Assembly (NCBI GenBank): GCA_031308135.1
Contig: JAHLJT010003656.1
Span: 73,954,698 to 74,018,697 of the forward strand
DNA length: 64,000 nucleotides
Direction of reading: 5' to 3'
Origin: Acheta domesticus
Lineage: Eukaryota > Arthropoda > Insecta > Orthoptera > Gryllidae
Made by a program: the position numbers and the translations under genes
The notes under the pieces: model-generated
What the model was told of the DNA's origin: nothing
Database searches by the model: none
Seen by the model: the letters and a program-made list of their open reading frames with translations, nothing else
Part shown: positions 55,937 to 64,000 of the stretch, one piece after another
Numbering within the stretch: the first letter of the stretch is position 1
How the letters are laid out: each line of letters begins with the position of its first letter

Positions 55937-58019
55937 ACAATTTCCAAATCTTTCCTTCCAGAAAACGACCCGCGTCGCGCGGTGGACTCGGAACCGCATT
56001 ACGCAAACCAAGGCCATCTGCTTGCATTGCGCCTTGAAGTGCGGGTGTCTTTCAGTGTGCGTGAGAAGGCAAACACACTATCGTATGATCATATTTCCAT
56101 CACTCAGCTGCTACAAGAAGCAACGAAACCACTTCCTCGAGTCACAAGGGCTGGTCGAGCCTGTGTTGCAGAGGTGTTTCTTTGAATTGCGGGATACGGG
56201 TTGACACGAAACTTTATAATCAGAATTTTATTTAAGCTATTTGAGAAAAGTATGTAAATTTTTATTTTGAACACGCAAAACGGGTATTTACGTATAATTT
56301 TGTGGGAGCAAAATGTTCTCAGAACCTCTTATGAGAGTTGTAGTTTTATAAATATGCGGTTTGTCTTGATTTAAAGTAATATATTTAATGATTTCATGAT
56401 AACGGAATCCAGAATAAATTATAATTCAAGTACGTTTTAGATATTTTTCTTTCGTAAGATAATACGACAAATAAGGGATACGAAAATGCCGTACTTGCAT
56501 CTGACAAGTGGCATCCACGGATTCGATCACGTCCATTGTCCAAAACTTTACTACGTAATGTTCAAGACGTCACAAACAAGTTGTGAAAATTTTTGCTGTA
56601 AATTTCTACAGGAACAATAAGAAAAAACAAGCAATAATTTTTGACTTTTTATGGCTTGTAGGTTGCAGAAGGCATTGGGAAATACAACAGAGGTCTCCCT
56701 ATAACGCCACGGTAATTGTTACGAAAGAACAAAAAACACAAACGTGTTGTTATTCAGAGGATTCTATTCTTGAAACAAAGCTAACTCTTCCTTGTTTCTA
56801 TTTGTAATACCGTCAAATAGGAACTTACAAGAACGTAATGTTTCTCCTCGTTTGTCAGCATTGCAAGCGCTAGCGAGTATCGTGCGACCTCTTAGTTACA
56901 CATAAGAATACTTTCCGCGCACAATTCAGTGCTTCAAAAAAGTAATATTAAATAAATTTTAAAAGTAAAAAAGTTGTTTTTTGTTGTTTTTTTCTATATA
57001 TTCATCTACGATATTGCATCTAAACTGTTTACTACTTGTTTCGTTATTTTGCACACTACGCAGTAAAACTTTTAAGCTATTCGAAGAGTTTGAATTCATT
57101 ACTGTTAAGGAACAGTAATGCTGCCGAATGTGAGAGACAGTACTGCCAATAGACAGTGGACAATACTGTGAGAACAGTAGTGCTGCCGAATGTTTCATCA
57201 TTTGCAAGTAAGAGAGTAGCTGTGGAAAGTTGAGCCAGCCATGGCCGTAGGTTAGCTTGAATTTTATTAGGACACGGTCCATCCGGTTGGTTTTCCCCGA
57301 AGAGCGGGTTTTTCTAGCAAGCCGAGTGTCGGGCGCGCAATGTACAGCCGGTCGGTAGCTGCTGGGGATGAATGTCAGACCGCTGTGCAGCGTGGCAGCT
57401 CGCTGTCGACACAAGTGTCGTAAGGGCTTGCATGCCTCGCCAATAGACTTCTTTCCATTCGTAATAGTAGAGTTAATTCAAGGGTTTGGGGCAGTAACAA
57501 GATTAGCCATACCAGCTACAGAAAGACACCCAATGTTTCTAAATTTTAATGTCTCTATTTTGGCAAATGTGTGGTTTATTTTATTATATTACATGCCGTG
57601 TTGATACTTATGAAGTGCTTGAGGAACTAACAAGTTGAGATGCACTTCCACAAAAATGGAGAAGTGAATATTTACAAATAGCGGGAGGATTGCTATGTCT
57701 GATATGGGTAACCTTAAAAGTGCTCCAAACTTTTCAAATACATACTGAATAGAAGACCGATAAAATTGAAATATGAGTTTAACTACATTTTATATAGACT
57801 GCTTCAGTCGAATCATAAATGACTTAGATCCTTCTGAGAGATTCTGTGTTTCGATGTTAGTTTGTGTTCCGATTAACGCTTGTATCGGAATGCAATATAG
57901 ATGGGAAAATCTGGGTTTCCTTACCTAGAACAGAATCGAATACGATCGAATTTACAACGTACAAAATAAAAGACTTTAGAAGGGCAAAGTCTTTGTTATA
58001 ATTAGATTGTAAACAAAAG
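55937..58019. other. Mostly AT-rich stretch with a short direct repeat
   Basis: acagta(a/g)tgctgccgaatgt occurs at about 57112 and 57174, around a spacer with further acagtactg-type words. 57240-57420 is mildly GC-rich. No gene recognised; a 151-codon minus-strand frame (56959-57414) has no family resemblance. Confidence 0.55.
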
Positions 58020-58345
58020 TGTCGATGGGTCGCGAGTGAGCCGCAGAGCGTGATAACAAATGCTAGGGCAGTGTCGAGGCGCGGTAGGGTGCACTTAACC
58101 TGCCTGAAGGGCCAATGTGGAGGGCTTCGGAGCAGTGACTGCGGTTGTGGGGGAAAGGCGAGGGAGGGGGAGAGGCTACGTAACAAATGCGCTGGCGACG
58201 TAATGGAAGCCGTGCGGTGCGGCCTTTGCGTCGATACGGCAACCTCAGCCCCCCCCTTCCCCCAGGCTACAAAGGCCTCGTGCCGATCGTCGCCTGTTCA
58301 TGAGGTGCACCTCCCATTGCTGGCTGGGTGCATTTACGCGTTTTT
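58020..58345. other. CpG-rich segment
   Basis: Moderately CpG-rich, unique sequence with G-runs (58150-58172) and C-runs (58249-58264). Frames of 106-109 codons on both strands are unrecognised. Confidence 0.5.
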
Positions 58346-60033
58346 CGAGTCTGTCGCTGAAGCTTTATAGACGTGGAGTTTTACTTTCGAATCTCGAGAG
58401 TGGTCGCCGGGTTTTATCCTCTAACATGTCCTTGTTCACGAATCGACTCCTGCAGTCGAACGGAGAACGAAGGACTGACGGGAACGAGAGCATTCCACTT
58501 TCGTAGTTTCAATGCGCTTGGTAGTGGTGAACTTTGGATTTAGTTTCGGGACGATAGACTCTTTAAGTTCGTTAGCGCGCAGTTTGTTTCAGAGAAGAGC
58601 CAAGTGTAAAATCTCTACCATGGGAATTGTGATGCGCAACCATGCGATAAATTTGAGGATCTAAAGAAATGTTCGAGTTAGAAGAGACAAAGTAGTGTTC
58701 AGAAGCAATTGTCCAATGTACGTATGCATGCCTTCTAGATACTTCCATTTTAACTCTCTCCATTAGAAAGCGAATTTACGGAATTTTATTTCAGTAATTT
58801 TTCCTTTTATATCTAACAAAAAAGCTGAAAATTTACACGCAACTGAAATGAAGGGGGTCAGTATGGTTTCCAACTCATACAGGTTCCCTTAGGAATCCAG
58901 TTCTTTTCTTCCTCCAGAGTATCACAAAATTCATTTATTGAAAATTAATCTAAATTTAAAAGTACAAAAAAATCCATCGAATGCAACGAAACACCACCTT
59001 GTATGCTATAATTGAGAACTAACGTATTTACGGTTCTTTTAGCATAAATCTTGAAAAATATTTTTAAAAATTGAGTTTGACAAAAAATTTAAAAATTTGG
59101 ATGTTAATTTGTCCTAGTCCTATCACCTAATTGGTTGTTAAAAACCTGGTTTAAAATGATCGTACATAGGCAACAATTAGCATTTACATTCAGATACATG
59201 AATTCTCCTTACATAATTAAAGAAATCGACAATACTTCATACAATGTAAAAAAAAAATCGACACACCTCGCTCTATTTTAGGCGTTTATTCGACCGGGTA
59301 ATCATTGTTCTTGGATGTTCTACCAAGCTCAAGAGCGGGCACTAAACCTTAATGGTGGTGTGTTTGCCGCAAGTGACTCAATACTCACCCTTTCAGGATA
59401 ATGGGCCTGAAAACGCTGGTGCTTTCTTTGCCTTTACGTCACCTGCTCAATATCTTCAGTAAAAGCCATACACATAACGTTGCTACTTCCTTTGACAATA
59501 GTAAACCAGTTTAAATTTCATGTTTCGATTATATCAGCAGCCTATGAGTAGTATAAAAACAATAAAAAATAGTAGAATAAAACTGGTGTTTAGAATTAAG
59601 TTCAAACATTTCACTACATATCACTAAGCCATTAACATTTTTGGGGATAAACCATTCAATACGCAATATTAAAACAGTCACCCAGCCCGTTTCCTCCATG
59701 AATTTAATGAATTCGCAACGTGTTACTCAATTCGTAACATATTACTTTCGATAAATTTACGACAATTTGTTTACACTTTCGAGCAATTCTGTTTCTTAAC
59801 ATTAATTCAATATTCTAGGGATTACTACTGTCATCAAAAACTTGTTCAATTCGTAGTTGTAAGTTTAAATATTTATAGGTTTTTAGATCGAAACTTTCAA
59901 TTTAAGATTTAAAGAAAATACATTTTAATGAATGATTTCCATTTTCTCGTTATTTCCATTTTCTCGGCTGAATATAAAATCTGCGCAAAATGTGGGCTAT
60001 TCCAATTATTATCTGTTAAATAAAATGTGGGCT
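58346..60033. other. AT-rich non-coding stretch
   Basis: No gene or known repeat seen. Confidence 0.6.
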
Positions 60034-60040
60034 CTACTAC

Positions 60041-60134
<94 letters not shown>

Positions 60135-60135
60135 C
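60034..60135. repeat. Compound (CTT)n(ATT)n microsatellite
   Basis: Two or three CTA units, then about 14 CTT units, then about 17 ATT units without interruption. The 102-codon frame crossing it encodes Leu then Ile runs and is not a gene. Confidence 0.98.
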
Positions 60136-60407
60136 TATTACTCCATTTTTAGTCGAATGAGTGAAATCATGGGAACACCTAGGATTTCTAAATACTTCAC
60201 AGACCAACAGCCTAGCTACATATTATCGCTGAAACTTTAATATTAGGAACGAATTGCATTGGAATCAAATACAAATTACAAAATTACGAATAAATTTTCA
60301 GAAAAAACAGGACTGCCCTTAGTCCTTATTCACCCTCTATGGACGCAAGCGCCCACAACCACACAAGCTATCACCAGGCCACTCAGGGAACGGCGGGATT
60401 ACAAGGC

Positions 60408-60436
60408 AGTGGCGGATCGGGCGGGGGGGGGGAGGG
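60408..60436 (+). repeat. cagtggcggatc + G-run terminal-like motif
   Basis: cagtggcggatcggg followed by ten G. A related word, ccagtggtggatccaag plus twelve G, lies at 61177-61206 in the same orientation. Such words resemble the start of hAT-type repeats seen in many animals, from memory. No matching inverse end is found. Confidence 0.3.
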
Positions 60437-60642
60437 ATTCGAGGTAAAGGCTCCGTGTTACGCGTTGCCCATCGATCCATCGGCAGTTCCCACATGGACA
60501 GCTCGCACACAACGCGGTCTCCGTCGTCACTCTCTCAAATGGCTTTCGCGCAATCACGCACGAGTTTAAACGCAATTGAGAAGTCAGTGAGTGACAATCT
60601 ACAGAAGTGAGACAGAACGCTAGAAAGACTAGTAAGGTTTCT

Positions 60643-60838
60643 GGGTTCAGCAAGCTAACTCTACGCTTTTGGGTTCAGCGAGCTAACTCTACGCTTTTGG
60701 GTTCAGCGAGCTAACTCTACGCTTTTGGGTTCAGCGAGCTAACTCTACGCTTTTGGGTTCAGCGAGCTAACTCTACGCTTTTGGGTTCAGCGAGCTAACT
60801 CTAAGCTTTTGAGTTCAGCGAGCTAACTCTACGTTTTC
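60643..60838 (+). repeat. 28-bp tandem array, seven copies
   Basis: Units of gggttcagcgagctaactct plus acgctttt start at 60643, 60671, 60699, 60727, 60755, 60783 and 60811. Internal copies are identical; the first (caagc) and the last two (taagc, gagttc) carry single changes. Such uniformity implies recent amplification. Confidence 0.98.
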
Positions 60839-61379
60839 GCAAACATTTTCCTCAACCCGTCACATGTCCGTTTATCGGGCCGTAACGTGAGCCTAGCAGT
60901 GTTAGAAGAACAACTGAAATTAATCTCAAAATTAGTCGATTTTTGTTGCTAATTTACGCTGCTAGGCAAAAATGAAATTTGTCCCTCTTCTTTCGTTTTT
61001 CCACACAGATTCTACTAACCTTATGTTAAGTTAACTCGACAATTACCGAGAAATTACAGAGAAATAAAAAAATAATTATATGGGATTTTTTTCGTATTTT
61101 GTTACTCAATAGTTCCCAAAGATGATGTTGCCTCCGTAGTGTTTCGTGGAGGCTCCGCCGTGGAGCAGCGAGTCGTGGCCAGTGGTGGATCCAAGGGGGG
61201 GGGGGAGGAATGGGGTCCATGGCCCCCTCCAAAAGGCCTAGGGTTTTCGTTTGTTACCTTCCTTTGTATGGTGCAATTGATTTAAATATTTATGTACTTT
61301 AAAATTACGTAATTATTTATACAATAATATTGTATATTATTGAAATTGATGTAGATTCTTCCTGTTGATCCTGGTATGT
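60839..61379. other. Non-coding stretch
   Basis: GC-rich patch at 61130-61240 with the G-run above; otherwise nothing supported. Confidence 0.5.
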
Positions 61380-61691
61380 AATTGGATGCGTAGATGGTAC
61401 GAATAAATATATATTTTGACCATAAAGGAATATATTTTTGGGATATGTAATGCTTTGATATAAAAGCAATGTAAATATTTATCTCAATAATTTTAAATTC
61501 TATTGTTTTATGTTAATTTGCATACCATTGTCAACCGTTGCCATTGTATCGCTCTTGATAAGGCATATACTAAACGTGCGAAACGTTGAGCCAAACATAA
61601 ATGTTTTTGAAGTTTTAATTGCAGAAGTCAATATTGATTGATCCTTTATGGTCAAAATATATATTTATTCGTACCATCTACGCATCCAATT
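61380..61691. mobile_element. Fold-back element with 50-bp perfect arms
   Basis: 61380-61429 and 61642-61691 are perfect reverse complements over 50 bases (aattggatgcgtagatggta and on). The 212-bp interior includes tactaaacgtgcgaaacgtt at about 61569-61588. The same sequence occurs again, inverted, at 63493-63738. The element is too short for a gene. The gcgaaacgtt motif preceded by a short paired region is a word I associate with several arthropod retroelement ends, but I cannot assign a class. Confidence 0.82.
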
Positions 61692-61779
61692 GTATATTTT
61701 TATATATGCAATACAAAAATAATACACAGTATAATAAATATGTTTATTATTTCACAAAAATCTATGATGAACCCCAAAA
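61692..61779. other. AT-rich spacer
   Basis: Short AT-rich sequence with tatatttttatatatgc; nothing else seen. Confidence 0.5.
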
Positions 61780-62125
61780 ATGATCGGCTGGCCCCGCCCC
61801 TGGGCGAGGCGCAGGCGAGAGGGCGAGTGTAGAGCCGTTCGGCGTCACACGCGGCGTGCCCCAAGGGCCGAGGGTCGCGCGCGCGACGCGGCATCGACCG
61901 GCGGCGGCGGCAGCGGCGTGATACGCGATTCCTGGCGCGTCGCCCGCCCGCTCGCCCGCCCCCGCCCGCGCAGCTGATGAGCGCGGAGACACGCCGCCTT
62001 TGCCTCCCCGTCCCTACCCGCCCCCTCCCGCCAATCGATACCCCTCCGCTGCCGCCGCCGCCACCGCTGCAGCCCCATCCGGGTCGCGGACGTGCGGCCT
62101 TCCAGGAAAGACAAGAGCCGTTCCC
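61780..62125. other. CpG island
   Basis: Very CpG-dense (cgcgcgcgacgcgg, gcccgcccgctcgcccgcc). Several frames on both strands stay open for 60-89 codons. No recognisable product or core-promoter word. Confidence 0.75.
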
Positions 62126-62680
62126 GCGCCGGTCAAATATCGTTTACGCTGGGGGCTCAGTACTCGTCGACAAGCAGGGGCGGTTTCTGGCTCAGTTGCC
62201 ACCGTCTTAATTCCTCAATACCTCATCTCAAAGTTATTCACAGAAAAGTTGACATGAACATGAATTATTTCTCAAATATCATTTTTATTCTTTGCAGAAA
62301 TTTATTTATTTACTCACAATGACATCAGCCGAAACAGAAAAACACATTATGTCACTACATCAATCAAACTATCACTTATCAATCAAGAAGAAACATCCGC
62401 TAGTAGATCGCATCCCACACATCGACATTCGAACTCAACATCAACCCTATCAGCGCTTCTATTTACTCCACTCAACCAAACAATGGCCTCCTCCTCAACG
62501 GGAGGCAATGCATTCAACAAGTCTCTCCTTGAAAGAGTCAACTGTTGTAGTCGAAACACATTCATGTTGGAGACGGTTTCAAATGTTGACAACCATGATC
62601 ATGAACTGCATATGCACAGATGTGCACTTCCTCACCAACAAAACCTTACAGCTATTCTGTTCCCAACGAAGAAGTTAAAG
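62126..62680. other. Stretch with an unexplained 128-codon frame
   Basis: 62292-62678 (plus) is open for 128 codons and is not in a GC island, so it is less trivially explained. Its translation has no domain, signal peptide or family that I recognise, and codon use looks random. Not called as a gene. Confidence 0.5.
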
Positions 62681-62834
62681 TATACTTCGATTAAAACACA
62701 AGGTCCGTTGACACTTCGTGAGCAGTGACGTCATTCAGCACAGTGACTTCACTACAATGACGCTTATGCCCCCCATTGGATGACAGCGTCACAGTGATGA
62801 AGTGTCAACGGACCTAGTATTTTAATCGAATATA
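62681..62834. mobile_element. MITE with aggtccgttgacacttc inverted ends
   Basis: The left arm (tatacttcgattaaaacaca then aggtccgttgacacttc, 62681-62717) is the near-perfect inverse of the right arm (gaagtgtcaacggacct then agtattttaatcgaatata, about 62799-62834). The arms are about 36 bp with a few mismatches around a GC-balanced core containing tgacgtca-type words. The ~154-bp unit is non-coding, and its superfamily is unknown because no clear target duplication remains outside the arms. Confidence 0.72.
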
Positions 62835-63492
62835 TAGTGATGCAAAACGAGATGCAGGTCGAATTCACATTCATTTTTCGTGCGCGAAAATTGCTTTAGC
62901 TAAACCAGCTCCTTGAGACATAATGTGGCATAGAGCAGCGTGGTTCGGAGTATGCTTGCAAAGCTCGCTCTAGCAAGTACCCATTTCGTGCGCTCTAACC
63001 GGTTTGTAGCTCTATTTCAAAAGATCTGTTTTACGGTTCACAGCTGTAACCAACTACAAATTGTACCATGAACCGCCTCATAAGAAGATGTCATTCATTG
63101 GGAACAGGTAATTGAAAAAAAAATCTATAAAAACCAAAGTATCGAAAAGGCTTGGAAAATGGCCTACCACAAGGAACAATTACGAAAGAATGCTTTATTG
63201 TTTGATTTTCCCTTTTCTTGAGTTAGTACAAGAAGTTATTTGTACTTTTTTACTTTTTAAATGTTTCCGAAAAGCTTCTCTTTACACCAAATCTCTTCAC
63301 TACAAATCATTTTACTACAAAATCCATATTTTAATTACGTATGGAAAATGCGGCGAAAAAAACATCAATACACATCATATTTTCTTTCTTTTTCACACAT
63401 TTTTCTAAGATTTAAACATACGAAATTAAAACACTGTCCCCTAAGTGGAACAGTTCATTAAATTTCCTACGTATAACATATTTTAAATAAGT
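62835..63492. other. Non-coding stretch
   Basis: AT-rich. A 98-codon plus-strand frame (63112-63408) is Lys/Phe-rich and unrecognised. Confidence 0.5.
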
Positions 63493-63738
63493 GGATGCGT
63501 AGATGGTACGAATAAATATATATTTTGACCATAAAGGATCAATCAATATTGACTTCTGGAATTAAAACTTCAAATACATATATTTTAGGCTCAACGTTTC
63601 GCACGTTTAGTACGGGCCTTGTCAAGAGCAATACAATGGCAACGGTTGACAATGGCATACAAATTAACATAAAACAATAGAAATTAAAATTATTGAGATA
63701 AATATTTACATTGCTTTTACATCAAAGCATTACATATC
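63493..63738. mobile_element. Inverted partner of the 61380-61691 element
   Basis: The sequence is the reverse complement of 61439-61687 with roughly 90% identity, beginning ggatgcgtagatggtacgaa and ending gcattacatatc. It keeps the outer arm and whole interior but lacks the second arm. Instead the sequence continues as aaaaacgttgaagac, so this may be the edge of a longer parent element of which the fold-back copy is a rearranged end. Confidence 0.8.
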
Positions 63739-64000
63739 ACAAAAACGTTGAAGACTTGTCAAATCAAGTAGTTACATTTGGCAATTATGGACAGCAGCAC
63801 ATTCAGATGTGTTAAGGAATTATATAAATTATAAATATTTCAAATAATAGAATGAACATGTGGGATTGACAAAAAAAATACAATTATGGAAGTTGGTGCA
63901 GTATTAACGTCTTATAAATTTGGTTCAGTTTTTGTATTTTAAATACCAATTTACTCAAAATTTGAGTTCATTAAGGCGAATCGAAGTCACTCGGTCTCCA
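63739..64000. other. AT-rich end of window
   Basis: May contain more of the parent element that begins at 63493; no independent feature is visible. Confidence 0.4.

Noticed and set aside
61560..61600. Hammerhead ribozyme in the fold-back element
   Set aside because: gcgaaac is present but the required ctgatga core is not, on either strand of either copy.
62292..62678. 128-codon plus-strand frame as a gene
   Set aside because: No recognisable domain, no supporting splice or promoter context, ordinary AT-rich surroundings.
1..64000. Known microRNAs (let-7, miR-9, miR-10, miR-100, miR-124, miR-125, miR-184, bantam)
   Set aside because: I looked for the mature-sequence words by eye and found none; covariance-model or small-RNA searches were not possible.

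Overview
The window looks like part of a large, repeat-rich animal genome, most likely an arthropod and probably an insect. Three things point there: Tc1, mariner and Tigger/pogo DNA transposon remnants, a tRNA-headed SINE present in about 14 copies, and long AT-rich unique stretches broken by short, very CpG-rich islands. The species cannot be named from the sequence. Large hemimetabolous insects (cockroach, termite, stick-insect or orthopteran type) are my best guess only.

I see no intact host protein-coding gene, rRNA gene, functional tRNA or CRISPR array. The only protein similarity I can defend is to transposases, all broken: a mariner C-terminus (8866-9180, minus), a Tc1 C-terminal half (51319-51978, minus), and two internally deleted Tigger/pogo-type elements (18723-19446 and 25594-26484). 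The long open frames in the GC islands (up to 351 codons) are open on both strands and low in complexity, so I treat them as by-products of composition.

Layout. 1-5.1 kb: dispersed repeat, CpG island, two MITEs, two SINE copies. 5.1-10.9 kb: AT-rich DNA, GA-rich tract, CpG islands, SINE pieces, mariner fragment. 10.9-18.7 kb: mostly unique AT-rich DNA with three CpG islands, one built on a decayed triplet array. 18.7-31 kb: two Tigger-like elements, three plus-strand SINE copies, a 20-bp GC-rich minisatellite, a decayed ~22-bp minisatellite, and a candidate recursive splice site at 21088/21089 (minus). 32-33.8 kb: G-rich block bracketed by ~195-bp direct repeats. 35-37.6 kb: (TA)n, a SINE flanked by imperfect 43-bp direct repeats, a hAT-like pair of ends, a CpG island. 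41.3-42.5 kb: 22-bp minisatellite with higher-order structure, next to a CpG island. 48.7-56 kb: a 5S-rRNA-headed SINE, a Tc1 element with a nested A-tailed insert, an 11-bp G-rich array, and a SINE split by a MITE. 60-64 kb: trinucleotide and 28-bp arrays, a fold-back element and its inverted partner 2 kb away, a MITE.

Taken together this is best read as intergenic or long-intron DNA. About twenty CpG islands and several GC-rich segments carrying homeodomain-type AT motifs would fit a regulatory region of a developmental gene, but that is inference. The most distinctive observations are the long SINE family, the 5S-headed SINE, the fold-back pair, the CpG-island density and the ratchet-type splice site.
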